Assembly (NCBI RefSeq): GCF_045679555.1
Contig: NC_092091.1
Coordinates: 77,764,902-77,828,901, forward strand
DNA: 64,000 bases
Source of the DNA: Salvelinus alpinus
Lineage: Eukaryota > Chordata > Actinopteri > Salmoniformes > Salmonidae
Direction of reading: 5' to 3'
The position numbers and the translations under genes were made by a program. The notes beneath the pieces are model-generated. The model saw only the letters and a program-made list of their open reading frames with translations. It had not been told where the DNA came from and ran no database searches. This document shows positions 12,046-23,059 of this stretch, one piece after another (position 1 is the first letter of the stretch; the number at the start of each line of letters is the position of its first letter).

Positions 12046-13607
12046 TAGAGGTCGACCGATTATGATTTTTCAACACCGATACCAATTATTGGAGGACCAA
12101 AAAAAGCCGATATCGATTAATCGGACGATTTTAAAATAAAGACATTTTTTTATTATTTATTTTAAAATTTTTATGACAATTACAACAATACTGAATGAAC
12201 ACTTTTATTTAAACTTAATATAATATATCAATAAAATACATTTTGCCTCAAATAAATATTAAAATATGTTCAATTTGGTTTAAATAATACAAAAACAAAG
12301 TGTTGGAGAACAAAGTAAAAGTGCAATATGGGCCAAAAAAACTCATGTTTAAGTTCCTTGCTCAGAACATGAGAACATATGGTTGTTCCTTTAAACATGA
12401 GTCTTCAATATTCCCAGGTAAGAAGTTTTAGGTTGTAGTTATTATAGGACTATTTCTCTCTATACCATTTGTATTTCATAAACCTTTGACTATTGGCTGT
12501 TCTAATAGGCACTATAGTATTGCCAGTGTAACAGTATAGCTTCCGTCGCTCTCCTAGCCCCTACCTGGGCTCGAACCAGGGACCCTCTGCACACATCGAC
12601 AACAGCCACCCTCGAAGCATCGTTACCCATCGCTCCACAAAAGCCGTGGCCCTTGCAGAGGGGAACAACTACTTCAAGGTGTCCTAGCGAGTGACGTCAC
12701 CGATTGAAACACTATTAGCGCACACCCCGCTGACTAGCTAGCCATTTCACATCGGTTACAGCAGCCTAATCTCGGGAGTTGATAGGCTTGAAGTCATAAA
12801 CAGCTCAATGCTTGAAGCACAGCGAAGAGCTGCTGGCAAATGCAGGAAAGTGCTGTTTGAATGAATGCTTACAAGCCTGCTGCTGCCCACCACCGCTCAG
12901 TCAGACTGCTCTATCAAATATCAAATCATAGTGGCATCCCTAAGTCTAATTATTGCTGTAACATTGAATGTTGTGCAATGTAATGGTGATAATTATGGTC
13001 ATAATTATGTACAATTCTGCTAGGTGGCCCAAACTGCTGCATATACCCTGACTCTGCTTGCACAGAACGCAAGAGAAGTGACACAATTTCCCTAGTTAAA
13101 ATAAATTAATGTTAGCAGGCAATATTAACTAACTCTGCAGGTTTAAAAATATATACTTGTGTATTGATTTTAAAGAAAGGCATTGATGTTTACGGTTATG
13201 TACACATTGGTGCAATGACAGTACTTTTTTTGCGAATGCGCCTGTTAAATCATCACCCGTTTGGCGAAGTAGGCTGTGATTCGATGAGAAATTAACAGGC
13301 ACTGCATCGATTATATGCAATGCAGGACAAGCTAGATAAACTAGTAACATCATCAACCATGTGTAGTTAACTAGTGATTATGTTAAGATTTATTGTTTTT
13401 TATAAGATAAGTTTAATGCTAGCTAGCATCTTACCTTGGCTCCTTGCTGCACTCGCGTAACAGGTGGTCAGCGTGCCACGCAGTCTCCTCGTGGATTGCA
13501 TTGTAATCGGCCATAATCAGTGTCCAAAAATGCCGATTACCGATTGTTATGAAACCTTGAAATCGGCCTTAATTAATCGGCCATTCTGATTAATCGGTCG
13601 ACCTTTA
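12046..13607. mobile_element. hAT non-autonomous element with 8-bp target duplication
   Basis: The ends are near-perfect inverted repeats: TAGAGGTCGACCGATTAT at the left, and at the right the complement ending CGGTCGACCTTTA. The element is flanked by the 8-bp direct repeat GTGGAAGC at 12,038-12,045 and 13,608-13,615, the target size typical of hAT elements. The 1.56 kb between has no transposase frame, so it depends on a partner element. A SINE-like unit is nested inside. Confidence 0.88.
12524..12768 (-). mobile_element. tRNA-derived SINE-like unit nested in the hAT element
   Basis: The + strand contains 'ggctcgaacc', the complement of a polymerase III B-box (GGTTCGAGCC), near 12,570. The unit begins TGTAACAG and ends CGGTTACA. 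It interrupts the otherwise A+T-rich hAT element. The SINE family is not assigned, and the terminal TGTAAC/GTTACA pair leaves open a small DNA element instead. Confidence 0.55.
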
Positions 13608-13812
13608 GTGGAAGCACCTGCTTTCAATATACTTGATCTCTCATTTACTCCAGTGTTTCCTTTATTTTGTAGGTTACCTGTATGTCAAAAGCAGTTGATG
13701 TGTCTTGACTATAAAATATCTGTTGTACATTTAGCAAAGTAACAATTTCTATGTTGTTAAAGAAATGACTGATTCTTATTTTGTTCCCACACTTTAAGAG
13801 TTAAGAGTTGTT

Positions 13813-13852
13813 ATGGCGACCAGCATGCAATGCTGTCCTCAGATGAAGGTAG
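13813..13852 (+). CDS. Possible first coding exon of the FN3 gene (weak)
   Basis: An ATG at 13,813 opens MATSMQCCPQMKV and reaches a possible donor TAG|GTATGG after 13,852 in phase 1, which matches the phase-1 acceptor of FN3 exon 1 at 14,038. A competing donor (AAG|GTAGGT after 13,848) would give phase 0 and not fit. There is no signal peptide. This is inferred only from splice signals and phase, so the true start may lie elsewhere. Confidence 0.22.
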
Positions 13853-14037
13853 GTATGGAACACAGAATAAACTGACCCAAACTATATTATTTAATTTAAA
13901 TCTCAATTTAAGATGATACATTTACTAAGATATCAAGTGTTGTCCCTAAACTCCTGGGATGAATAATACACATTTGTTTATGTAATTTTATTGTCAATAA
14001 AGTCTGGTTTCACTCTCTCTCATTATTCCTTCACCAG

Positions 14038-14481
14038 TGCTGCCCCCTCCTGGTGACTTCCAGGTCCTGTTGCTGACATTAGATTCTGTGTCTCTGAGCT
14101 GGAGTTCTCCTCTGGGGCTGACAGGACCACAGACATTCAGAGTGACCTGGGGGTGTGACGGTGAAACAAGCTCAACAAGAGTGAAAGGTGGGCATTATCT
14201 TGAAATAAGCAGTCTCAAACCTGGTGAAAAGTACCAGTTCAACATGGCTACAGAGGGAGAAGATGGAAGACAAAGCAGATGGGTCTCAGCATCCATTTAC
14301 ATTTACATTTAAGTCATTTAGCAGACGCTCTTATCCAGAGCGACTTACAAATTGGAAAGTTCATACATATTCATCCTGGTCCCCCCGTGGGGAATGAACC
14401 CACAACCCTGGCGTTGCAAGCGCCATGCTCTACCAACTGAGCCACACGGGACCACGTGTGGTCCTGCATCCCTATCCACAG
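14038..14481 (+). pseudogene. Fibronectin type III exon 1, interrupted by a SINE
   Basis: After TTCACCAG the exon opens in phase 1 with LPPPGDFQ. It shows an FN3 core: SVSLSWSSP (strand B tryptophan) and LKPGEKYQFNM (the tyrosine-corner strand). At 14,295 a 177-bp SINE begins, flanked by the 6-bp repeat GCATCC at 14,289-14,294 and 14,466-14,471. Reading into it gives a TAA stop after about seven codons. Beyond the insertion, the old exon end CTATCCACAG and donor GTACAG (14,482) survive. Without the SINE the exon would end in phase 1, like its neighbours. It may be skipped in transcripts, because a phase 1-1 exon can be left out without breaking the frame. Confidence 0.7.
14295..14471 (-). mobile_element. 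SINE inside FN3 exon 1
   Basis: The unit starts ATTTACATTTACATTTAAG and includes 'catttagcagacgctc', a block common in fish SINE-type repeats. It then has a tRNA-like stretch 'gcgttgcaagcgccatgctc' followed by 'taccaactgagc'. The flanking GCATCC repeat marks the insertion. It ends with the short palindrome GGACCACGTGTGGTCC. Confidence 0.75.
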
Positions 14482-14603
14482 GTACAGTAGGATAACTTGT
14501 GTTTTTATTCAGACTACATCAGTCATTCATTACTAGAGACATTTTTGGACTCTGTCAAAACAGCACATCCTCTATTCTAAACAAGTCTTGATTTTTGTTC
14601 CAG

Positions 14604-14870
14604 TGGTCCCACCCAGAGATTTAAAGATAGACCATTTGGAAGATACCTCCTTCACTCTCCACTGGTCCAAGGCTGAAGGAATGGAGAAAGTCCCACAGCG
14701 CTTCCTCATATCCAACTGCATCCCAGGAACAGACCCCCGTGCAGCCAATACTGGCCACTGCAACAAGACTTTCTCAAACCTGCAACCTGGCACAGAGTAC
14801 ACTGTTAGTGTTGCAACTGTGCTGAGCAATGGGGAACAGAGTGAACCTGTCTCTACAACAATCTGCACTA
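14604..14870 (+). CDS. Fibronectin type III exon 2
   Basis: The exon is 267 bp between acceptor TTGTTCCAG and donor A|GTAAGAG, phase 1-1, and open throughout. The translation VPPRDLKIDHLEDTSF leads into LHWSKAEG (strand B) and LQPGTEYTVSVATVLSNGEQ (strands F-G), a complete domain of about 90 residues. Several cysteines (SNCIPG, GHCNKT, TICT) are unusual for FN3 and may form an extra disulfide. It resembles exons 3-5 in layout but is clearly diverged. FN3 domains bind partners and do not act as enzymes; the whole protein was not identified. An L2 LINE begins only about 15 bp beyond the donor. Confidence 0.75.
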
Positions 14871-14884
14871 GTAAGAGATCTTCC

Positions 14885-16625
14885 CCTAATTACAGCTCAT
14901 CATCTCTTTACCACTAAAGCCTCTCTCCAACGTTTTAACCTGTCTCTCCTTTCTGGGGAGGTTCCCATTGCTTGGAAGGCAGCTGTGGTTTGTCCTTTAT
15001 TTAAAGGGTGAGATCAAGCTGATCCTAGCTGTTATAGGCCTATTTCTATTTTGTGCTGTTTATCAAAAGTTGGAAAAACTTGTCAATAATCAACTGACTG
15101 GCTTTCTTGACGTCTATAGTATCCTCTCTGGTATGCAATCTGGTTTCCGCTCAGGTTATGGATGTGTCACTGCAACCTTAATGATGTCACCGTTGCCCTT
15201 GATTCTAAGCAATGTTGTGCAGCCATATTTTTTTTCTTGGCCAAAGCTTTTGATACGGTAGACCATTCCATTCTTGTGGGCCGGTTCAGGAGTATTGGTG
15301 TCTCTGAGGGGTCTTTGGCCTGGTTTGCTAACTACCTCTCTCAAAGAGTGCAGTGTATAAAGTCAGAACATCTGCTGTCTCAGCCACTGCCTGTCACCAA
15401 GGGAGTACCCCAAGGCTCGATCCTAGGCCCCACACTCTTCTCAATTTACATCAACAACATAGCTCAGGCAGTAGGAAGCTCTCTCATCCATTTATATGCA
15501 GGTGATAGTCTTATACTTAGCTGGCCCCTCCCCGGATTTTGTGTTAAACGCTCTACAACAAAGCTTTCTTAGTGTCCAACAAGCTTTCTCTGCCCTTAAC
15601 CCTGTTCTGAACACCTCCAAAACTAAGTTCATGTGGTTTGGTAAGAAGAATGCCCCTTTCCCCACAAGTGTGATTACTACCTCTTGAGGGTTTAGAGCTT
15701 GAGGTAGTCACCTCATACAAGTACTTGGGAGTATGGTTAGAGGGTACACTACCCTTCTCTCAGCACATATCAAAGCTGCAGGGTAAAGTCAAATCTAGAC
15801 TTGGTTTCCTCTATCGTAATCACTCCTCTTTTACCCCAGCTGCCAAACTAACCCTGATTCAGATGACCATCCTTCCCATGCTAGATTACGGAGACATCAT
15901 TTATAGATCGGCAGGCAAGGGTGCTCTCGAGTGGCTCGATGCGCTTTACCATTCAGCCATCCGATTTGCAACCAATACTCCTTATAGGATACATCACTGC
16001 CCTCTATACTCCTCTAAACTGGTTGTCTCTGTATACCTGTCGCAAGACCCACTGGTTGATACTTATTTATAAAACCCTCTTAGACCTCACTCCCCCCTCC
16101 CTATCTGAGATATATACTTCAGCCCCCATCCTCCACATACAACACCCGTTCTGACAGTCACATTTTGTCAAAGGTCCCCAAAGCACACACATCCATGGGT
16201 CACTCTTCTTTTCAGTTCGCTGCAGCTAGCGACTGGAACGAGCTGCAACAAACACTCAAACTGGACAGTTATATCTCCATCTCGTCATTTAAAGACTCAA
16301 TCATGGACACTCTTACTGACAGTTGTGGCTGCTTTGTGTGATGCATTGTTGTCTTTACCTTGTCCTTTGTGCTATTGTTTGTGCCCAATAATGTTTGTAC
16401 CATGTTGTATTGCTACCATGCTGTGTTGCCATGTGTTGCTGCCTTGCTATGTTGTCTTAGGTCTCTCTTTATGTAGTGTTGTGTGGTCTGTCTTGTGTGT
16501 GTGTATTATTTATATTTTTAATCGCAGCCCCCGTCCCCGCAGGAGGCCTTTTTAGTAGGTCGTCATGTAAATAAGAATTTGTTTTTAACTAAGTTGCCTA
16601 GTTAAACAAAGGTTAAATAAATAAA
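14885..16625 (+). mobile_element. L2-type LINE, 5'-truncated, with broken reverse transcriptase
   Basis: Several frames on the + strand give a reverse transcriptase: AKAFDTVDHSILVGR (block A, about 15,240), VTKGVPQGSILGPTLFS (about 15,395), then LYAGDSLIL where the catalytic YADD motif should be, then SKLQGKVKSRLGFLYR and ALYHSAIRFATNTPYR. The YADD to YAGD change removes a catalytic aspartate, and stops and frameshifts break the protein. The end carries the L2-type 'tagttaaacaaaggttaaataaataaaag' tail. No endonuclease part is present. It sits in the intron just after FN3 exon 2. Confidence 0.85.
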
Positions 16626-16689
16626 AGAAAGTAAATGAACAACAACAATTTTGTTACATTACAAATACACATTTTGTTTCTTCTGTTCT

Positions 16690-16790
16690 GTTTCTAGTTT
16701 ATTTCTTCCCATATCAAAAGCCCTGGGTTTATTCTACTTTTCCCTCTGTAAGGCTATAAACATTTAAAAAATGAATCCCTTAAACATTTA
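16690..16790 (+). repeat. Partial copy of the FN3-module intron
   Basis: 'tagtttatttcttcccatatcaaaag' and the following 'attctacttttccctctgtaa' match sequence that lies 80-130 bp before FN3 exon 4 (24,343-24,430) and, in part, 30,450 and before exon 5 (32,575). No FN3 exon follows here directly; exon 3 is 5 kb away, with transposons in between. Confidence 0.6.
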
Positions 16791-16799
16791 ATAAAATGA

Positions 16800-17990
16800 T
16801 TAGAACGTTACCGGTGGAAAAGTAGAGTGATGTTGCGCTGACCATGAAGTTGTTAAATCTAGCCAAGAGTTAGAAGTGTCCATCCAAATATACAGCAACA
16901 TTTTCATGTAGTAAACATTTCAAATTTTTTCAGTCGTTTTCATTTCGAGTTAGTGTACTTTTAGCTAGCTAACATTATGTGTATGATCTGTGTGTAGTTA
17001 TATTATTTGTATATCAGAGCCTTTGCTGGTTATAGCCTAATATTAGCTAGCTAACATTGAACCTGGTTGGTTAGCTACCTGCAGATTCATGCAGGGTAGT
17101 AATGTCATGAGTTGGGATTATGGTTCATTGTTTAGCTAGCTACATGTCTTAGATACGAAGGACTCCACTATGCAAGTAACCATTTAAATATAATGTTCAT
17201 GATGTCACTGTGACAACTGTTGATAGATGTAACTGGTAAATTCGCTCTAGCTGTCTACTCTGATTTCAGAGAACTCTCGTCTGTGTGCCAGATTGCAGAA
17301 TAACTGACCAATTTATGAACGCTCAACACACGTTGAATATGGCCGGTGTCAGCAAACGTTGGCAAATTAAACTGAATTGTAATTCAATTGTTACCAGCAG
17401 CACAGTTGCAGTCACCAACTCTCTGGATGACATAAAAACAGCCTAACCAGCTCTGCTAGGGCGAGTAAAATGGTCAGTGAGCTGTTCTCTCATTTGTATC
17501 TGGAAGTAGCTAGTAAGCTAGCCAACGTTAGCTTGGGTGCTTGACTGCTGTTGGGACAGAACGCTCGGATCAACCCTACTAGTGTGCGCTCTGAATTTAC
17601 GAATGAACATTCTGGCAATACTCTTGAGTTTACGAACACCCAGCGCACACTCTGGCACTCTAGATAAAATTTACAAACACACCGTAGTTTAAACCAGCCT
17701 TTAGTCTTGAAATGTTTAGTACATGGCCTCACATGTGAATCCCTAAAGAGATGGGTGGGGCTAAAGCTTAAGAGGGTGTGAGCGATGCTGAATGGGCGTA
17801 GACAAAGAAGAGCTCTCCAGTAGGTTTACCAAAACATTCAAAGGCCATTTTCTCTAAAGTGAGGTTACAAGTTTATCAACTTAGAAAGCAGAATTACTTT
17901 CCCATTGTTCCTCAACTGTAGTGTATGCTTTACCATTTTGTAGCTCTGAGTCTCTACTTTTATCCAATGTAAAAAAAAAATATGTTTAAA
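16800..17990. repeat. Dispersed repeat, class unassigned
   Basis: A+T-rich sequence with many 'gctagctaac' motifs and no open frame of note. Its end (about 17,587-17,690) resembles 9160-9230 in this window, so it belongs to an interspersed family. Ends and target duplication were not resolved. Confidence 0.4.
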
Positions 17991-18244
17991 TGTTGCTACA
18001 TAAGATCGAGCCGGTCGGTCACGTATTACCGGCAGTCATGGGTCATGACCTCAGTAAAATTCCACATGACTACTGAGTCACGGTAATCTCCTTTTTTGCA
18101 CTCTGGACATGCTTTGGTAGTACCCAACTTGCAAACTACCATCAGGTCCTAATGGCTTGGTACTCAGGGCTCTATTGTCCCTGTAACCTCTCTGACATCA
18201 ATGCAATTGAAAATCACATCAAACACTAAAACAGTATTGTGGTT

Positions 18245-20080
18245 TTAACCTGTCTGACTCTGGGGTTCCGCAGGCGGAACTCCTCCCACATTCCACTGAA
18301 AAGGCAGAGCGCAAAATTCAAAATATATATTTTTAAAATATTTAACTTTCACACATTAACAAGTCCAATACAGCTAATGAAAGATACACATCTTGTGAAT
18401 CCAGCCAACATGTCCGATTTTTTAAATGTTTTACAGGGAAAACACAATATATATTTATGTTAGCTCACCAACAAATAGAAAAAAGCACAGACATTTTTCA
18501 CAGCACAGGTAGCATGCACAAAATCAACCAAACTAACCTAGAACAAACCAAAGAAACCAAGAAACAACTTCATCAGATGACAGTCTTATAACAAGTTATA
18601 CAATAAATCTATGTTTTGTTCGAAAAATGTGCATATTTCAGGTATAAATCATAGTTTACATTGCGGCTACAATCAGAAATTGCACCGAAAGCAGCCAGAA
18701 TAATTACAGACACCAACGTGACATACCGAAATACTCATCATAAAACATTTCTGAAAAATACATGGTGTATAGCAAATGAAAGACAAAGATCTTGTGAATA
18801 CAGCCAATATTTCCAATTTTTTACAGCGAAAACACAATATAGCATTATATTAGCTTACTACAATAGCCTACCACACTACCGCATTCATTCATCAAGGCAC
18901 GTTAGCGATAGCAATAGGCACGTTAGCTTTAGCGAATAAACCAGCAAAAGATATTACATTTCACTAACCTTCATAAACCTTCCTCATATGACAGTCCTAT
19001 AACATCAGGTTATACATACACTTATGTTTTGTTCGAAAATGTGCATATTTAGAGCTGAAATCCGTGGTTATACATTGTGCTAACGTAGCATATTTTTCCC
19101 AGAATGTGCGGATATTTCTATTAGACTTTCACCTATTCTGACCAAATAGCTATTCATAAACATTACAAAAAAATACATGTTGTATAGGAAACGATAGATC
19201 CATTAGTTCTTAATGCAATCGCAGTGTTAGAATTCTAAAAATATCTTCATTACGACATAAGACTTAGTTATGGTAAGGGAATAACCAAAACCTGAGCGCA
19301 AAGCTACTAGTACACAGTTCGACAGATATATGAAATAGCATCACAAAATGGTTCCTACTTTTGCTGATCTTCCATCAGAATGTTGTACAAGGGGTCCTTT
19401 GTCCAGAACCGTCGTTGTTTGGATTCAGAACGACCTCTTTCCCTCTTGAATTAGCAAGCACACTGGCCATGCGGCGCTAAGCTCTCCAACGTCAACAAAG
19501 TCAAACAACGCAACACGCCTAACGTCCCGAATAAATTTCAATAATCTAATGAAACTATATTGAAAAAACATACTTTAGGATGATATTGTAACATGTATCA
19601 AATAAAATCAAAGCCGGAGATAGTATTCGCCCATAACGACAGCTTTCCAGTAGGCAATAACAGGTCCCAACGCGCCTTGCAGAGAACAGAAAATGGGGGA
19701 CACGTTGTTCCAAGAGGGTTTATTCAACGTCAGACCGAGATAATCAACTCATTTTTCCTCTCACTTCCTCTTGACATCCAGGGGAAGGTGTATGACGTGC
19801 ACGTATAGTCATACGTATCATGCCCATTTATAGGCAGACACTTGAACAGAACATAGATTTCAGACTTTCCACTTCCTGGTCACAAAGTGTGCTGCCAAAT
19901 GAGTTCTGTTTTACCCACAGACAAAATTCAAACGGTTTTAGAAACTAGAGAGTGTTTTCTATCCAATAGTAATAATAATATGCATATTGTACGAGCAAGA
20001 ATTGAGTACGAGGCCGTTTAAATTGGGCACGTTTTTCCCCCAAAGTGAAAACAGCACCCCCTGTCCTCATCAGGTTTTAA
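18245..20080 (-). mobile_element. TTAA-flanked non-autonomous DNA element (piggyBac-like target)
   Basis: The block is bounded by TTAA at 18,245-18,248 and 20,077-20,080. Inside, near-repeats such as 'tcttgtgaat(c/a)cagcca' (about 18,393 and 18,790) and 'tatgttttgttcga' recur, so the element carries internal duplications. The segment 'actagagagtgttttctatc' near 19,945 is the reverse complement of a segment at about 42,380, which lies in another TTAA-flanked element; the two are relatives in opposite orientation. No transposase frame was found. Class is inferred from the TTAA ends only. Confidence 0.55.
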
Positions 20081-20109
20081 AACACACCTCACTGTGATGA
20101 TCAAGTTAC

Positions 20110-20136
20110 ATTTACATTTACATTGTAAATGTAAAT
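20110..20136. repeat. Perfect short hairpin
   Basis: Arms ATTTACATTTAC and GTAAATGTAAAT are exact complements separated by a 3-base loop. They may be the remains of two SINE ends inserted head to head. Confidence 0.8.
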
Positions 20137-20149
20137 TTGTTGAAGTTGA

Positions 20150-21430
20150 AGAAAGAAGTTTAATAACAGGTTGAAACTGAGTGGAAAACATAGTAGTTGT
20201 GGATCTTGTTTCAAAGTCAAACACAACGAAATGAACTGTGCTTTGATGATTCATGTGATGATTCATTCAAAACACCCATGAGCATAAGAGCTTATGTATA
20301 GGCCTATATGAGCCCAAGCCCCCCCAAAATAAAACTGAATTAAAATAATGATTGATTCTTACTATAAAATTATATAAAATAATTGCACGGGATTTAAGCA
20401 TATCTTGTCTGCTAAATGAACAAGTCTACAGCCAATGGCATAGCGCTTAGCCAGATAATATACAGTATTCCAACTCTCCTGTTCTTCTGAAATACATTTT
20501 CTTCATATTATGTTTATTTAGTCCTGCCTAACATACATAATGTATTTATTGTGATGGTGTATATTAAATTATTTATTACACTTAAAACATGTAGATGTTC
20601 CAAAGGCATCAGCAGCTTGTAGGTGTTGAGGCCTGGAGATGTTAAACGTGTTTACCATAAAACTGAAATGAATAGCCCAGGGGTTTATTTGCATAAATCA
20701 CTGGAAACAACAGGCGCTTATTAGAGACAGGTTTCTATTTGAGCCAGCCGTCTATTTCCTCAATGCACACGCCTTTTGCTCATTTGCATAGTTCATTGTT
20801 TAATTATTTTAACATTTTAACAAATGCACTAATATGTTATTATTTACCCGTCACATTTATTTGGTCTTAGTATGCCTTTATTTCAAATAAAAAAATGACT
20901 TCCTTGACAGAATAATCTGTTCTTTGACTGTGCATTTTCGGCAGCTGATTTCTTGTGGTCTGTACTCCCGAAGTTAAACACTGTTTTTGTGCTTGCCAGT
21001 TAGCAGTTGTCAGCTGTTATTAACAGCCAATGGCTAGCAGCTTCTTACTGGCAAATGATTCATGAATTATTTCATGTATCAAATCAAACATTAAACCTTG
21101 TAAATAAATCATTAATTCTCGGTCAATTGCCATGAGACCGGCTGTCTATTGCATGACAATAACCAGCTGACTAAATGTCATGACCTCCACAGCTCGAGGT
21201 AAAACATCTTAAAACACTATGGCAATCCTTAGTGAAACACCTAGCAGCCTAATCAAGAGATTTTGGCCTTTTGTGGAGGCTGAAAGAGGCATAGTTCAGA
21301 CATTATCTGAGAGGAAGTTATGTATCTCTTTATCGAAAGCTTGAGGACTTTCTTTTTTTACAACTTTTACATTTTTCTGATTATTTAATTTTTGAGAAAT
21401 GTTAAGTGGAACATCTGTTAAACATTTCAT
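20150..21430. other. A+T-rich intron sequence, no gene recognised
   Basis: No supported exon. Part (20,940-21,200) is assigned above to the older dispersed element. The rest holds only weak A/T runs. Confidence 0.45.
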
Positions 21431-21437
21431 TACATTT

Positions 21438-21903
21438 GAGTGTACAAAACATTTAGCCCTCAGAACAGCCTCAATCCATCAGGGCATGGACTCTACTAGG
21501 TGTCGAAAGCATTCCACAGGGATGCTGGCCCATGTTGACTCCAATTCTTTCCACAGTTGTCAAGTTGGCTGGATGTCCTTTGGGTGGTGGAACATTCTTG
21601 ATACACATGGGAAACTGTTGAGCGTGAAAAACCCAGCAGCGTTTCAGTTCTTGACCCAAACTTATGCTCTTGGCACATACCATACCCCGTTCAAAGGCAC
21701 TTAAATATTTCTGTCTTGCCCATTCACCCTCTGAATGGCACACATACAAAATCCTTCTTTAACCTGTGTCCTCTCCTTCATCTAAACTGATTGAAGTGGA
21801 TTTAACAAGTGACATTAATAAGGGATCATAACATTAATCTGGATTCACCTGGTCAGTCTGACATGGAAAGAGCAGGTATCCTTAATGTTTTGTACACTCA
21901 GTG
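21438..21903 (-). mobile_element. Tc1-like element, internally deleted
   Basis: The ends are inverted repeats: TTGAGTGTACAAAACATT at the left and AATGTTTTGTACACTCA at the right. On the - strand the interior still reads ERGMVCAKS and [20 protein letters not shown] with RVHALMD, remains of a Tc1-type transposase whose middle is gone. It lies about 50 bp before FN3 exon 3. Confidence 0.75.
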
Positions 21904-21952
21904 TATATCTGGAGTTAAACTGTAAAACTGACAATAATGTATTTTCCCCTAG

Positions 21953-22222
21953 TACTTCCTGCTCCAGACCAGCTGAATATTGACTCAGTGGACACCACAT
22001 CAGCTGCTGTTAGCTGGAGCCAGCCACCAGGATTGGACCAAACCCAACATCATTACCAGATCTCTTACCGCTGTCCAGGGACAGAACCACACATCACTAC
22101 CACATCTTCACACAGCATCACTCTCTCTGATCTGGAACCTGCGACTGAATACTCAGTCACTGTCTGCACTGTGCTGGAAAATGGAAAGCAAAGTCAACTG
22201 GTGTTAACAACCCTCACCACAG
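21953..22222 (+). CDS. Fibronectin type III exon 3
   Basis: The exon is 270 bp between acceptor TTTTCCCCTAG and donor CAG|GTAAGT, phase 1-1. The 90-residue domain begins LPAPDQLNIDSVDTTSAAV, has the strand B tryptophan in SWSQPPGLDQ, a conserved SYRCPGTEPH, and LEPATEYSVTVCTVLENGKQ for strands F-G. It is open throughout and nearly identical to exons 4 and 5, which points to recent duplication. The paired cysteines (RCPG and VCTV) are shared by all three copies. Exact function unknown; the extracellular or cytosolic side is not settled because no signal peptide was found. Confidence 0.82.
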
Positions 22223-22365
22223 GTAAGTACCCTACTTAAGTATTAGTTCTGGTTATCAAAATGACTATATGTGATTTCCCCAGATCTCAAAATGCAGTTT
22301 GGTGCTGAAATCAATGAATGTTTATAATATCTGAGTTCATGCTTTCTTCTGTTTCTGTGAGTCAT

Positions 22366-22926
22366 CAGTGGTGGGAAAAGTAACCAATTGTCATACTTGA
22401 GTAAAAGTAAAGATACCATAATAGAAAATTACTCAAGTAAAGGTGAAAGTCACCCGGTAAAATACTACTTGAGTAAAGTCTAAAAGTATGTGGTTTTAAA
22501 TATACTCAAGTATCAAAAGTAAAAGTATAATAATTTCACATTCCTTATATTAAGCAAACCAGACGGCACCATTTTTTAATTTTTTAATTTACGGATATCC
22601 AGGGGCACACTCCAACACTCAGACATAATTTACAAACTAAGCATTTGAGTTTAGGGCGTCCGCCAGATCAGAGGCAGTAGGGATGACCAGGGATGTTCTC
22701 TTGATAAGTGTGTGAATTATAATATTTTTCTGTTTTTCTAAGTATTCGAAATGTAACGAGGACCTTTGTGTATCAGGGAAAATGTATGGAGTAAAAGGTA
22801 CATTATTTTCTTAAGGAATGTAGTGAAGTAAAAGTAGTCATACATAAATAGTAAAGTACAGATACCCGAAAAACTACTTAAAAGTAGTACTTTCAAGTAT
22901 TTTTACTTAAGTACTTTACACCACTG
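22366..22926. mobile_element. hAT non-autonomous element (561 bp) with 8-bp duplication
   Basis: The ends CAGTGGTGGGAAAAGTAA and TACTTTACACCACTG are inverted repeats. The 8-bp direct repeat TGAGTCAT flanks it at 22,358-22,365 and 22,927-22,934. The empty site is visible in the paralogous introns at about 30,240 and 33,070, where 'gtgagtcatta' is continuous, so the insertion came after the module duplicated or is private to this copy. The interior is rich in 'acttgagtaaaagta'. Confidence 0.93.
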
Positions 22927-23059
22927 TGAGTCATTATGTCAAGGAGTTGATCTGCCTCTGCTTGTTTTAACTTTATCCAAAGTACAGCGTAAAACCCTTG
23001 TTATTGTGGAGAGTATTTATAAATCCCAGCGTTCTTTTCATTTATCTGAATTTATGAAT

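Larger units (their letters stand above)
18000..21200. repeat. Older dispersed element hosting a TTAA-type insertion
   Basis: The pieces at 18,000-18,244 ('gccggtcggtcacg' and 'ggtcatgacctcag') and 20,940-21,200 ('gagaccggctgtc' and 'aaatgtcatgacctcc') look like outer parts of one element, possibly with inverted ends sharing GACCGGC and TCATGACCTC. The middle is occupied by the insertion at 18,245-20,080. No coding sequence was recognised. Confidence 0.35.

Noticed and set aside
12560..12600. tRNA gene on the - strand
   Set aside because: A B-box-like sequence is present but the rest does not fold as a cloverleaf by eye; it fits a tRNA-derived SINE.
14380..14450. tRNA gene within the FN3 exon insertion
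   Set aside because: The tRNA-like part lies within a SINE flanked by a target duplication; it is not an independent tRNA gene.
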